Shown here: one piece after another, positions 53,874-62,530 of the stretch
Layout: each line of letters opens with the position of its first letter
How positions within the stretch are numbered: the stretch's first letter is position 1
From: Hymenobacter sp. YC55
Lineage (GTDB): Bacteria > Bacteroidota > Bacteroidia > Cytophagales > Hymenobacteraceae
Length of the DNA stretch: 64,000 nucleotides
Assembly: GCF_029433095.1 (NCBI RefSeq)
Contig: NZ_JARNTX010000002.1
Location: 434,001 to 498,000, forward strand
Direction: 5' to 3'
Position numbers and translations under genes: made by a program
The notes under the pieces: generated by a model
Seen by the model: only the letters and a program-made list of their open reading frames with translations
The model's database searches: none
Told to the model about the DNA's origin: nothing

Positions 53874-53955
53874 AATCAGGAATTGGGAATACAAAGAGGG
53901 TGCGCCATCATCATTTGATGCGGAACAAAGCTAAAGCCGACTCACGTAAAGGCAT

Positions 53956-54405
53956 CTATGCTTGTGGCAATACTGAAGTGGCCGCGGCGTCGGCACCGAA
54001 TACCGCTAATCGCACTAAATCTATTAGTGTGGCGTCAGCAATTGTCAGAGAAGAAGGAACTGGGGGCACTCGGTTAGGTAGCAAAAAGCCCTGCAATTGC
54101 TCGAATCCGGCCGGCTCTAAAGGATGAAAGGCCATCGACCATTCTGAAAAGCTACGGATGTTAATTGGCTTGTCGACTAGCTTCATAACATTGGAGTGCC
54201 GACCATCGCGGGAAATTTTCTCGAACAAAGGCTCTAATACTTCTGCTTCGCCTTCAATCAGTTGCGCAATATTACCGTGGCTGTAAAATAACACGCCCGT
54301 TACGTTGTGCTGGGCATTATCGCGGCGGCACTGATCTAGCAAGAGCTGCAAATCCTGGTCGGAGAGCGGGCGCACGGCCCGGCTGATATAGATAATGTGA
54401 ATCAT
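53956..54405 (-). CDS. BLUF-domain blue-light photoreceptor
   Basis: 149 residues. The FAD-binding BLUF domain fills residues 1-95. Key residues keep AppA spacing exactly: Tyr6 (AppA Tyr21), Asn30 (Asn45), Gln48 (Gln63), Trp89 (Trp104) and Met91 (Met106). NVTGVLFY, AQLIEGE and SRDGRHSNV are the usual strand and helix motifs. The remaining ~50 residues are a short helical cap with no output enzyme, so it is a short BLUF protein expected to signal by protein-protein contact. The histidine kinase gene downstream in the same direction is an obvious candidate partner. Confidence 0.93.
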   Translation of the reverse strand: MIHIIYISRAVRPLSDQDLQLLLDQCRRDNAQHNVTGVLFYSHGNIAQLIEGEAEVLEPLFEKISRDGRHSNVMKLVDKPINIRSFSEWSMAFHPLEPAGFEQLQGFLLPNRVPPVPSSLTIADATLIDLVRLAVFGADAAATSVLPQA

Positions 54406-54776
54406 GCGCGATGAACTGTGGAGCTTTTACTCCGCGAGGTTGTACGAGGCTCCACCGAATAAGTAGAAACTCGTCAGCAAAATATCCAAAAAACGTGACT
54501 CACTTTCAATCAAGCTGGCTGACATAACGGGTGGTACAGTGATAGAACAAAGAACTCATCGGGAAGACAGAGGTTTTCAGAAACTTGCTTGCTACCAACA
54601 ATTTCCTCTCAATGCTTGCTACTGTCGCGGTAAGATGCGTAGGTAGTTAGCCAACCAGAAGCTGAAGATGCAAGTTGCAAATGTAGGAAGCTTGGGTTAG
54701 CTACGGCAAAACCCGTGGCGCAGCTTGCCTTCATGCAGTAACGACTGTGCCTTAGAACAAATCCGATAGCGCAGCC
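54406..54776. other. Intergenic region upstream of the BLUF gene
   Basis: 371 bases with no convincing reading frame. A 7-bp inverted repeat (GTGGAGC at 54418-54424 and GCTCCAC at 54449-54455) lies just upstream of the BLUF start. I see no TAnnTTTG box in the first 50 bases on the minus strand and no terminator after the ABC gene. Confidence 0.35.
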
Positions 54777-55532
54777 TTACACCGGTGATGCTTCCAGAAA
54801 CTCCTTGGCAGTCCGCACAGCATCGGCTGTTAAGGGCTCCAAGCGCGGCTCGGGAGCTGATAGGTTAAGCAAGTAGCCCGATAAAGCCAGCAAATTGTCG
54901 AGGTCGTGGGTGATGCAGAGCACAGTCTTGTGCTGTTCTTCCACCCAGGCTTGCATCAAATCGAAGACCCGGCGCCGGTAGTAGACGTCGAGTTGCTGCG
55001 TGGGTTCGTCGAGGAGGTAGAGGGGAGCCTCTTGCAGATTAAGCTGCGCCAGCCATACCAACTGTTGTTCTCCGCCCGAAAGTAAGGTGAAGTCTTGTTT
55101 AGCTAAGTGGCTGGCGCCCACGCGGGCAAGCGCAGCATCGGCCGATTGGTAATCAGTTGGAGAATAAGCACTAAAGAAGCTGTGTTGACGGTAGCAGCCC
55201 ATTACCACTAACTCGCGCACCCGAATCGGAAAGCCCACAACGGTCCGTTGGGGCAGGTAAGCGAGTGAGCCTTCTGCTGCCGGCCGCCGCGTAGTGCGCA
55301 ACTCACGGCCCGCCAACCAAATATGGCCCTCGTACGGTAGCTGCTTGGTTAGGGTCCGAAACAGCGTGGTTTTGCCGCATCCATTATGGCCCACAATCGC
55401 CACAAAGGAGGGAACTGGCACCTCCAAAAAAAGATTGCGGAGCAGAACGCGTCGTTCATACCCCGCAACCAGATTTTCTGTGCGTAATGCAAATGGTTGT
55501 TGATTGCTGGCGACTGACTGTTGGTTGTTCAA
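54777..55532 (-). CDS. ABC transporter ATP-binding protein (FepC/ZnuC-like)
   Basis: 251 residues. Walker A GHNGCGKTT (48-56), Q-loop LPQRTVVGFP, signature LLSGGEQQLVWLA, Walker B LYLLDEPTQQLD and the switch His in CITHDLD are all intact. The segment arrangement matches ATPases of metal-siderophore or zinc importers, but no permease or binding protein is adjacent, so the transported substrate is unknown. The only start before the ATPase fold is a TTG at 55532, and the first ~14 residues (MNNQQSVASNQQPF) are encoded by a heptamer-repeat stretch, so the true N-terminus is uncertain. Confidence 0.85.
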   Translation of the reverse strand: MNNQQSVASNQQPFALRTENLVAGYERRVLLRNLFLEVPVPSFVAIVGHNGCGKTTLFRTLTKQLPYEGHIWLAGRELRTTRRPAAEGSLAYLPQRTVVGFPIRVRELVVMGCYRQHSFFSAYSPTDYQSADAALARVGASHLAKQDFTLLSGGEQQLVWLAQLNLQEAPLYLLDEPTQQLDVYYRRRVFDLMQAWVEEQHKTVLCITHDLDNLLALSGYLLNLSAPEPRLEPLTADAVRTAKEFLEASPV

Positions 55533-55584
55533 CTAACTAGGAAAGAAAGTTTTCAAGTAGCAATCAGTACTCAACAAACAGCAA
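55494..55584. repeat. Heptamer-repeat stretch overlapping the ABC gene start
   Basis: On the minus strand 55494-55532 reads as seven-base units AACCAAC, AGTCAGT, CGCCAGC, AATCAAC, AACCATT. A second stretch at 55554-55584 (CAATCAG, CTCAACA, AACAGCA) has similar composition on the + strand. Pairing between the two is weak compared with the element at 47303. It fills the gap between the ABC and DUF2795 genes. Confidence 0.55.
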
Positions 55585-55806
55585 TTAATATTCGTCTTCG
55601 TTGAACATGAAGTCTTCCTTGGTCGGATAATCCGGCCATACTTCTTCGATGCTCTCGTACGGCTGCCCGTCGTCTTCCAGAGCCTGCAGGTTTTCTACTA
55701 CCTCCATGGGCGCACCCGAACGGATAGAATAGTCAATGAGTTCATCCTTGGTGGCGGGCCAGGGAGCATCTTCCAGGTACGAAGCGAGTTCCAGCGTCCA
55801 GTACAT
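55585..55806 (-). CDS. DUF2795 domain protein
   Basis: 73 residues, ATG start. The sequence MYWTLELASYLEDAPWPATK, then DYSIRSGAPMEVVENLQALED and a terminal acidic PTKEDFMFNEDEY match the small DUF2795 family that is nearly invariant in Bacteroidota. The function is unknown; the conservation suggests a housekeeping role. The stop abuts the heptamer-repeat stretch. Confidence 0.9.
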   Translation of the reverse strand: MYWTLELASYLEDAPWPATKDELIDYSIRSGAPMEVVENLQALEDDGQPYESIEEVWPDYPTKEDFMFNEDEY

Positions 55807-55949
55807 AAGCGTGTGTGGTACTTAAAATGGTGGTCAAAAGAAAGGTAACATCGGCCATCAAAAATCCGGCCGGAGCATCATAACTGACAACGTGACTAAC
55901 TGCGTCTTGTTGTAGTTGGCAGCAACGTAAGATAGCCGTGAAGGTTGGG

Positions 55950-57248
55950 CTACGCAACTAAGCGCTGGCGCAACATCTCGATTAAGTCGTTTTTTGTGCG
56001 GATTTTTCGTTCGAATGCGCGGATTTTGCCTTGTAGCATCTGCCGGAATGCATCATTGGCGGGGGCGGAGCTAAGCTTTCCTAGGTTTTCTTCCAAGGTC
56101 AACTGCTCTTGCTGGTCGTATTTGATGAAGTCGCGCAGGGCCTGAACGCGCATGTTCACTTGCTCGTCGGGTTTGGCAGTGGCATTCTCGGGACGCTTGC
56201 GGATATAGTGCTCTAGCGCACTTAGCTCGAACACCCGGTCGCAAGCCAAAATAAACTGCTCCCACACCCGGTCCGACTCCGGACCGCGCACAGGACCAAC
56301 CTTCTTCCAGGCCGCCTGCAACTCTTTGGCACGGGCCACCGCCTCCGACATCGGCCGGTTGAGCAGTTCGATGGCCTCGGCTACCAAGGCACGCTTGCGA
56401 GTGAGGTTGTCGTCGGTGGAGCTTTCTCTAGTCTCGTTGCGCTTGCTCTCGATGTGTACTTTCAGCCGCTCGAAGAAGTGGTTGTGCGCGGCTCGGAACT
56501 GCGTCCAGAGGTCGTTGGCTTGCTTGCGCGGTAAGGAGCCACCCACTTCTTTCCAGTCTTGCTGCAGCTTTTTGAGCTTGGCCGTCGTGCCTTCGAAATC
56601 GGTGGAGTCTTGCAACGCCTCCGACTGCCGGATCAGGCTCCGGAACTGGTCGGCGGCGCGGTTGGTCATGGCCTTCTTCTCGTTCTGGAAGGCTTTGCGC
56701 CGCACAAAAAATTCGTCGGCGGCCACCCGAAACCGGTTTTCCAGCTCGTCGGTCAGCTGCTTGTCGACGGGGCCAGTCTTGATCCAGGCTTGGCGTAGCT
56801 CTTGCAGCTCGTCGCCGGCGGTAGCCCAGTCGAGGGCATTGTGCAGGGCTTCTACCTGCTGAATAAGGCTGATTTTAGTGGCTAAGTTTTTCTCGCGGTT
56901 GCGGGCTACCGTTACTTTAATAGCTTCCTCGGCCTCGGTGAGGCGACGGTGCAGGCTCTCAAAGTCGCCGAGGGCGTCGTAGCTGGCTACTTGCTCCTTG
57001 AGGTGCAGGGCCTTCATCAAAAACGACCCCTTATTCTCGGATTCTTCGATTTTCTGCAGCAGATCTTCTACTTTGCCCCGGAATAGCTCGAAGCGGTTGG
57101 CAAAATACAGCAAGGAAGCATCAGCAGATTCTTTGACTTGCCCCACTTTGCGGGCTGGCAGATTCATAAAGGATTTGAGCCACACCTCGTCGCCCTCGAT
57201 GTAGCCGTAGCGGCGGGCTTCTGCCAGCAGGTGGTCTTGTTGTTCCAT
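55950..57248 (-). CDS. DUF349 domain protein
   Basis: 432 residues, almost entirely alpha-helical and highly charged. Several DUF349 repeats are visible, each with a W-x-x-x-G-x-V/G pattern: LRQAWIKTGPV, LQQDWKEVGGSLPRKQANDLW and LQAAWKKVGPVRGPESDRVW, followed by a F-x-x-A-C/H-x-x-F helix. The coiled-coil C-terminus ends EMLRQRLVA. DUF349 proteins are common in Bacteroidota and have no settled function. The gene is divergent from ettA. Confidence 0.88.
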   Translation of the reverse strand: MEQQDHLLAEARRYGYIEGDEVWLKSFMNLPARKVGQVKESADASLLYFANRFELFRGKVEDLLQKIEESENKGSFLMKALHLKEQVASYDALGDFESLHRRLTEAEEAIKVTVARNREKNLATKISLIQQVEALHNALDWATAGDELQELRQAWIKTGPVDKQLTDELENRFRVAADEFFVRRKAFQNEKKAMTNRAADQFRSLIRQSEALQDSTDFEGTTAKLKKLQQDWKEVGGSLPRKQANDLWTQFRAAHNHFFERLKVHIESKRNETRESSTDDNLTRKRALVAEAIELLNRPMSEAVARAKELQAAWKKVGPVRGPESDRVWEQFILACDRVFELSALEHYIRKRPENATAKPDEQVNMRVQALRDFIKYDQQEQLTLEENLGKLSSAPANDAFRQMLQGKIRAFERKIRTKNDLIEMLRQRLVA

Positions 57249-57676
57249 AAACTCAAATAACGCGAAGGCGAATCGGTGGTGGTGGGATGAAAGAGCGCGG
57301 TAGTAGTACCTAAAATCGAAAGATGTGCAAGTTTACGTCTTGTTGCAATATATGCTGCATTCCGCATAGGTGGCAAACCAAGCAGCAGCTGGTTACCTTT
57401 GGCAAGCTTGGCATTTGCGAAATACCCGTTCAGCCGAACGTAAGGCCGGTTCGGAAGGTTGAGCGGACTCTTGCCGTATGGTGCCAATCCTCTTAAAAAT
57501 AGCACTTTTGAAAATGAGTTGCGAGTTGTTGATGGCTAGCTGCCAGTAAAGTAGTAGGCTTGTGTCCAACAACTCGCACCTGACAACCAACACACCACAC
57601 TTCCCTTTCAGCATAAGCTCATTCGCTACCTTTCTGGTGTAAGCAGAGCTTATGGTTTATTTCAACTCCTTTCCGC
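57249..57676. other. Divergent intergenic region, DUF349 / ettA, with heptamer hairpin
   Basis: 428 bases without a gene. It contains a 12-bp perfect inverted repeat (TGCGAGTTGTTG at 57520-57531 and its complement at 57567-57578) set in seven-base degenerate repeats that extend to about 57512 and 57600 (for example AACCAAC, ACACCAC). TACCTTTC (57627-57634) is a one-mismatch -7 box 43 bases before the ettA ATG. Confidence 0.55.
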
Positions 57677-59344
57677 ATGAGCGACCAGCCCACCATTATC
57701 TTCTCCATGGCGGGGGTAAGCAAGATTTACCCGCCCCAAAAACAGGTTCTTAAAAATATCTACCTCTCGTTCTTCTACGGTGCCAAAATTGGGGTGCTCG
57801 GCCTCAACGGTTCCGGTAAGTCGAGCTTGCTGAAAATTATTGCGGGCGTCGACAAGCAGATTCAGGGCGACGTGGTATGGTCGCCGGGCTACTCGGTGGG
57901 CTACCTAGAGCAGGAACCCCAACTCGACCCCACCAAAACCGTGATGGAAGTGGTGCAGGAGGGCGTAGCCGAAACCGTAGCGCTGCTCAAGGAATTCGAC
58001 GAAATCAACGAAGCCTTCGGGGCCGAAGATGCCGACTTCGATAAACTGTTGGAGCGCCAGGGCACCGTACAAGAGCGCCTCGACCAACTCGACGCCTGGA
58101 ACCTAGACACCAAGCTGGAGCGCGCTATGGACGCGTTGCGCACGCCGCCCTCGGAGGCCATTATTGGCAATCTGTCGGGTGGTGAGAAGCGCCGTGTGGC
58201 GTTGTGCCGCCTGTTGCTTCAGGAGCCCGACGTGCTGCTGCTCGACGAACCTACCAACCACCTCGACGCCGAAAGTGTGCTGTGGCTGGAGCAGCACTTG
58301 CAGCAGTACAAAGGCACCGTCATCGCCGTAACCCACGACCGGTACTTCCTCGACAACGTAGCCGGCTGGATTCTGGAACTGGACCGTGGCGAAGGTATTC
58401 CGTGGAAAGGCAACTACAGCAGCTGGCTGGAGCAAAAGTCGAACCGCTTGGCGCAGGAAGAGAAAACCGAGAGCAAGCGTCAGAAAACCTTGCAGCGCGA
58501 GCTGGAGTGGGTGCGCATGGCCCCCAAAGCCCGCCAAGCTAAGAGCAAGGCCCGTATTGCCGGCTACGACAAAATGGTGAACGAAGACGCCAAGGAGAAA
58601 GAGCAGAAGCTGGAGCTGTTCATTCCGGATGGCCCGCGCCTCGGTGGTCAAGTAATTGAGGCTGAAGGTCTAACCAAGGCATTCGGCGACAAGCTGCTGT
58701 TTGAGAACTTAAGCTTTAATTTGCCGCAGGGTGGTATTGTGGGCATCATTGGGCCAAACGGCGCCGGCAAAACCACACTCTTCCGCCTGATAACTGGCCA
58801 AATGGCTCCCGATGCCGGCAGCTTTGTGGTAGGACCTACCGTGCAAGCCGCCTACGTGGATCAGCAGCACGAAAACCTGGACCCCAACAAGTCGGTGTTT
58901 GAAACCATTTCGGGCGGTACCGAAACCATGCTGCTGGCGGGCCGGCCGGTTAACTCGCGGGCCTTTGTAAGCAACTTCAACTTCCGCGGCGGCGACCAGG
59001 AGAAGAAGGTAGCCATGCTGTCGGGCGGCGAGAAAAACCGTGTGAACCTTGCCACCACGCTCAAGCAAGGTGCTAACCTGCTGCTGCTCGACGAGCCAAC
59101 CAACGACTTGGACGTAAACGCCATCCGGGCCTTGGAAGACGCGCTGGAAAACTTCGCTGGTTGCGCCGTTATCATCAGCCACGACCGGTGGTTCCTCGAC
59201 CGCCTAGCTACCCACATCCTGGCCTTCGAGGGCAACTCGGAAGTGGTGTGGTTTGAAGGCAACTTCTCGGACTACGAGGAAGCCAAGAAGAAGCGCCTCG
59301 GCGACGTAGAGCCCAAGCGCGTGCGCTATAAGAAGCTCGGCTAA
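57677..59344 (+). CDS. ettA: Energy-dependent translational throttle protein EttA (ABC-F)
   Basis: 555 residues, full length. The ABC-F protein binds the ribosomal E site and gates the first elongation steps according to ATP/ADP ratio. Two ATPase modules: Walker A GLNGSGKSS and GPNGAGKTT; signatures NLSGGEKRRVALC and MLSGGEKNRVNLA; Walker B VLLLDEPTNHLD and LLLLDEPTNDLD. The inter-module linker LEWVRMAPKARQAKSKARI is the P-site tRNA interaction motif typical of EttA. Ends with a strong terminator. Confidence 0.95.
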   Translation: MSDQPTIIFSMAGVSKIYPPQKQVLKNIYLSFFYGAKIGVLGLNGSGKSSLLKIIAGVDKQIQGDVVWSPGYSVGYLEQEPQLDPTKTVMEVVQEGVAETVALLKEFDEINEAFGAEDADFDKLLERQGTVQERLDQLDAWNLDTKLERAMDALRTPPSEAIIGNLSGGEKRRVALCRLLLQEPDVLLLDEPTNHLDAESVLWLEQHLQQYKGTVIAVTHDRYFLDNVAGWILELDRGEGIPWKGNYSSWLEQKSNRLAQEEKTESKRQKTLQRELEWVRMAPKARQAKSKARIAGYDKMVNEDAKEKEQKLELFIPDGPRLGGQVIEAEGLTKAFGDKLLFENLSFNLPQGGIVGIIGPNGAGKTTLFRLITGQMAPDAGSFVVGPTVQAAYVDQQHENLDPNKSVFETISGGTETMLLAGRPVNSRAFVSNFNFRGGDQEKKVAMLSGGEKNRVNLATTLKQGANLLLLDEPTNDLDVNAIRALEDALENFAGCAVIISHDRWFLDRLATHILAFEGNSEVVWFEGNFSDYEEAKKKRLGDVEPKRVRYKKLG

Positions 59345-59363
59345 GTAGTATCGTTAGCAAACA

Positions 59364-59403
59364 AAAAAGAGGCGGCCGGAGGTACTTCCGGCCGCCTCTT
59401 TTT
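59364..59403. terminator. Bidirectional terminator (17-bp stem)
   Basis: AAAAAGAGGCGGCCGGA, six-base loop, complement ending TTTTT. Between converging ettA and the antiporter gene. Confidence 0.92.
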
Positions 59404-59442
59404 ATTTAGTGTGGGTCTGTCCGCTGCACGTGTTCCTGTGGC

Positions 59443-61065
59443 TTAGTGCGGCATATGATGGATTTTCGACTCGTCTAGGTCAAGCTGCGCTTCCTGGTGA
59501 CGGAGCATCTCTTCTTCAAACACATCCTCGCGGCGCAAGACAAACAATTCCTCGCGCTGCACTTGCAGCACGTCGAGCAGCACTTGATGGTAGCGTTGCA
59601 AGGCCAAGCGCTTGGATTCGTCGTAGTCGAGGGATTCTAGTAGCGTGCCTGTGCGTTGGGCTTCGGCCTGCATGCGGTGCTGGAGGGCGCTGATCAACTC
59701 GTTGTCTTGGATATCCGACTCGTAGTTGCTGGCTAGATGGGCCAGCGCGACACGCCGTAGGCGGAGGCGGATGCCGGCTTCTTGCTCTTCGGGTGGGATA
59801 CGCTCTTCCTTTTCTGCTACACCCGTAAAGCGAATGATGGCCGGCAATGTGAGGCCCTGAAACACCAGCGTGACGAGAATCACAATAAAGGTGATAAACA
59901 GAATCAGGTTGCGCTGCGGGAAGGCTTGGCCGTTGCTTAACAACAAGGGCACCGATAGCGCCGACGCCAACGACACCACGCCCCGCATTCCAGCCCAACC
60001 CAAAATCAGGGTGCCTTGCCATCCAGGGCTAACCTCGGAGGTACGAATACTGCGGAACAGCAAACGCGGTATAAAGGCGGCTGGGTACATCCACACAAGG
60101 CGGATAACAATAACGATGACGCTGATAGTGAGGCCATACATAATGGCCTGCTGAATAGAATAGCCATCCAGCCCTTTTACTACCACCGGTAGCTCCAAGC
60201 CAATCAGAATAAAAACCAGCCCGTTGAGCACGAAGCCCACGCTGGTCCACACGCTGTTTGCTTGCAGGCGGGTATCGGCATCGAACACTCGGTGCGAATG
60301 AAACGACAGTAGCAGCCCCCCACTGACCACGGCCAGTACTCCCGAATAGTGAAATTCTTCGGCTAGCAAGTACATCACGTAAGGCGCAATGAAGGTGAGC
60401 ACCGTGTTGATGCTGGGTGTGGTGGGGAAGTAGCGGTGAATCAAGTAGAACAGATGCGCCACGGCCAAGCCAATGACCAACCCCATGCCGCTGACCAGCA
60501 AAAAGCTAGTAGCTGCCTGCTGCCACACAAACGTACCCGACACCACGGCTGTCAGGGCAAAGCGGAACACAATCAAGCTGCTAGCGTCATTGATCAGGCT
60601 TTCGCCTTCCAAAATACCCGTCACCCGGCGAGGTACCTTGATGCCCTTCAACACGGAGGTGGCGGCTACCGCATCGGGCGGGGAGATGATGCCCCCTAGC
60701 AGAAACCCCAACGAGAGCGTGAACCCCGGAATCATGGCCCTCGATACGTAGGCGACAATGGTGGACGTGAAGAACACCAGCCCGAAAGCCAGCAGCAGAA
60801 TGGGCCGCCGCCACCGCCAGAAGTCCTGCCACGAAGTATCCCAAGCAGCTTGGTAGAGCAAAGGCGGCAGGAAAATCAGAAAAATAAAATCTGGATTGAT
60901 GGTGATGGGCGGTAAGCCCGGTATGAAGCTGAGGACCAAACCAGCCAGCACCAAAAAAATGGGGTAAGACATGCGCAGCTTCTGGCTCAACATGACGAGC
61001 AGCAGCATGGCAAACAGAAGGCCCAGCACTAATAGAATGGTTTCGTGCAGCGTATTATGGTGCAT
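59443..61065 (-). CDS. Na+/H+ antiporter, CPA1 family
   Basis: 540 residues from the ATG at 61065 (an earlier in-frame start would add 28 residues with no membrane character). Twelve helices are visible in residues 8-420. GGIISPPDAVAATSVL and EGESLINDASSLIVF carry the Pro-Asp and Asn-Asp motifs that coordinate Na+ in NhaP/NHE-type exchangers. The last ~120 residues are a cytoplasmic helical tail ending in a His-rich DESKIHHMPH. Typical function is sodium or pH homeostasis at the inner membrane. Confidence 0.9.
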   Translation of the reverse strand: MHHNTLHETILLVLGLLFAMLLLVMLSQKLRMSYPIFLVLAGLVLSFIPGLPPITINPDFIFLIFLPPLLYQAAWDTSWQDFWRWRRPILLLAFGLVFFTSTIVAYVSRAMIPGFTLSLGFLLGGIISPPDAVAATSVLKGIKVPRRVTGILEGESLINDASSLIVFRFALTAVVSGTFVWQQAATSFLLVSGMGLVIGLAVAHLFYLIHRYFPTTPSINTVLTFIAPYVMYLLAEEFHYSGVLAVVSGGLLLSFHSHRVFDADTRLQANSVWTSVGFVLNGLVFILIGLELPVVVKGLDGYSIQQAIMYGLTISVIVIVIRLVWMYPAAFIPRLLFRSIRTSEVSPGWQGTLILGWAGMRGVVSLASALSVPLLLSNGQAFPQRNLILFITFIVILVTLVFQGLTLPAIIRFTGVAEKEERIPPEEQEAGIRLRLRRVALAHLASNYESDIQDNELISALQHRMQAEAQRTGTLLESLDYDESKRLALQRYHQVLLDVLQVQREELFVLRREDVFEEEMLRHQEAQLDLDESKIHHMPH

Positions 61066-61219
61066 TCGGTAGAAGGAGCTAAAACGGAGCGGCCCATTAC
61101 GGACCGCAGCCGGAAGGTAGCCGCTCGTCAGCAAAAAGTCTACGAACAAGGCCGACTGCCGCCTTTATCTCCTGCTATACTAGTTGCCTTGCTAAAGCAA
61201 GTGTGCACGGATAGTGTAT

Positions 61220-61261
61220 ACAATCAAGGCCCGCTGGTGTACACCAGCGGGCCTTGATTGT
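61220..61261. terminator. 42-base loopless palindrome, terminator
   Basis: A perfect 21+21 palindrome (core GCCCGCTGGTGTACACCAGC) 23 bases after the stop of the 61285-61668 gene. As RNA it forms a stem with a small tip; T-richness after the stem is modest. Confidence 0.75.
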
Positions 61262-61284
61262 GCAACAGGTAGGAATCAGTCTAC

Positions 61285-61668
61285 TTATTGATTGGCTGCG
61301 TCGTCTATTTTACCGCCATCATTGGCGGTGCTAGGGGTTGCGCTGCCGTTGTTGTAGGCTGTGCGGTCTTTGGTGTTGTGCTGGGTGTGGTGTTTGCCGG
61401 TGTTGTCGTCGCCACCGCCGGTGTTTTTAGATTCGGCATTGGGTTCGTCGCCGCGGTGGCTGCTGCCTTTGGCGTCGCGCACTAGCTCGCCGCCGTCGTT
61501 GCCGTGGTTGCCGCCGTGGCGGCCGGTGGTATCGTTGGGTTTGTCGGGCGTGAGGCCAGCTGCGCCTTGTTGCTGACCGGCAACGCCGTTGGCATTTTCA
61601 ACGCGGGGAGTATCGGAGCCGTCGTTAGCTATCTGGGCTTGGGTGCGGCGGTGCTCGTTCTGTTCCAT
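61285..61668 (-). CDS. Small hydrophilic, probably disordered protein
   Basis: 127 residues, ATG start, no signal peptide or hydrophobic segment. Composition is dominated by Gly, Asn, Asp, Thr and His (HGGNHGNDGGELVRDAKGS, GGGDDNTGKHHTQHN). This looks like stress-associated disordered proteins found in desiccation-tolerant bacteria, but there is no recognisable motif. It ends at a palindromic terminator, supporting a real gene. The opposite strand is also open here, an effect of composition. Confidence 0.5.
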   Translation of the reverse strand: MEQNEHRRTQAQIANDGSDTPRVENANGVAGQQQGAAGLTPDKPNDTTGRHGGNHGNDGGELVRDAKGSSHRGDEPNAESKNTGGGDDNTGKHHTQHNTKDRTAYNNGSATPSTANDGGKIDDAANQ

Positions 61669-61890
61669 GAGTAGGGTGGTTAAGAGGATAGGAAGGAAAT
61701 AGTAAGCAAACTCCTTGGCTATACGTGCTGGTTGATAGGTAGTTAATAGTCGAGGTTGTCTGGCGGTGCCGCTAGCTCGGCGGTTGCACCGCCGTTTCGG
61801 TGGTTAGGCAGTCCGTCGCTTCACTGCCGCATACTGCGACACCACTAACGGGAAACCCACATGCATACTAACGTTGTCAACAGCTGGCAA

Positions 61891-62415
61891 CTATTGCAGG
61901 GCCTGTGTTAGCAGGGCATGAGCCTTCTCGGAGCCTACCCGGTGCAGCACCTTAATTTCACCACCCTTGACGGAGTTGTAGGAGCTAAAGAAATGTTCGA
62001 TTTCGTGGAGCATCTCGTCGGAGAGGTCGGTTATTTCCTTGATGCCTTTGTGCAAGCGGGCATTGGCCGCTACGGCCAGCAGCCGGTCGTTGCGCACCCT
62101 AGAGCCATCCTCTTCAAGCTGCTCAATTTCGAGCGCCCCAATCAGGCGGGCCTCGACTACGCAACCCGCAAACGTGGGTGCATCGAGCAATAGCAGCACG
62201 TCGAGCGGGTCGCCGTCTTCAGCCAGCGTGGACGGCACAAAACCGAAATCATACGGGAAGCTGTGCCCTTCCGGTAGCACGCCCTTCAGCACGAACACCC
62301 CTAGGTCAGGGTCAAATGCCACTTTGTTGCGTCCGCCCTTAGGCGTTTCAACCACGACATGAACAAGAGTACGCGAGTGCGCTACAAGCGCCGGCAGTTG
62401 GTGGAGAGAAGCCAT
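61891..62415 (-). CDS. ppa: Inorganic pyrophosphatase, family I
   Basis: 174 residues from the ATG at 62415 (a start six bases earlier is in frame). Hydrolyses pyrophosphate to phosphate in the cytoplasm. PYDFGFVPST and the metal site EDGDPLDVLLLLD (D-x-D-P-x-D) are intact, as is the later KGIKEITDLS loop. Length and order are those of the hexameric bacterial enzyme. Divergent from the HNH endonuclease gene; 115 bases separate them. Confidence 0.93.
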   Translation of the reverse strand: MASLHQLPALVAHSRTLVHVVVETPKGGRNKVAFDPDLGVFVLKGVLPEGHSFPYDFGFVPSTLAEDGDPLDVLLLLDAPTFAGCVVEARLIGALEIEQLEEDGSRVRNDRLLAVAANARLHKGIKEITDLSDEMLHEIEHFFSSYNSVKGGEIKVLHRVGSEKAHALLTQALQ

Positions 62416-62530
62416 GAGCAATACAAAAGGTTAACAGGCTCTACGGCGCGGGGTAGGGGCAATGTTATAGTCGGGCTATGGGGTATACTTCCCAAACAAC
62501 TAATAGGGTCCTGCTTATCTTGTACCACGC

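Noticed and set aside
61288..61576. Open frames on the + strand opposite the 61285-61668 gene
   Set aside because: Val/Gly/Ala-rich translation is the complement of a compositionally biased gene; the minus-strand frame has the proper start and a terminator.
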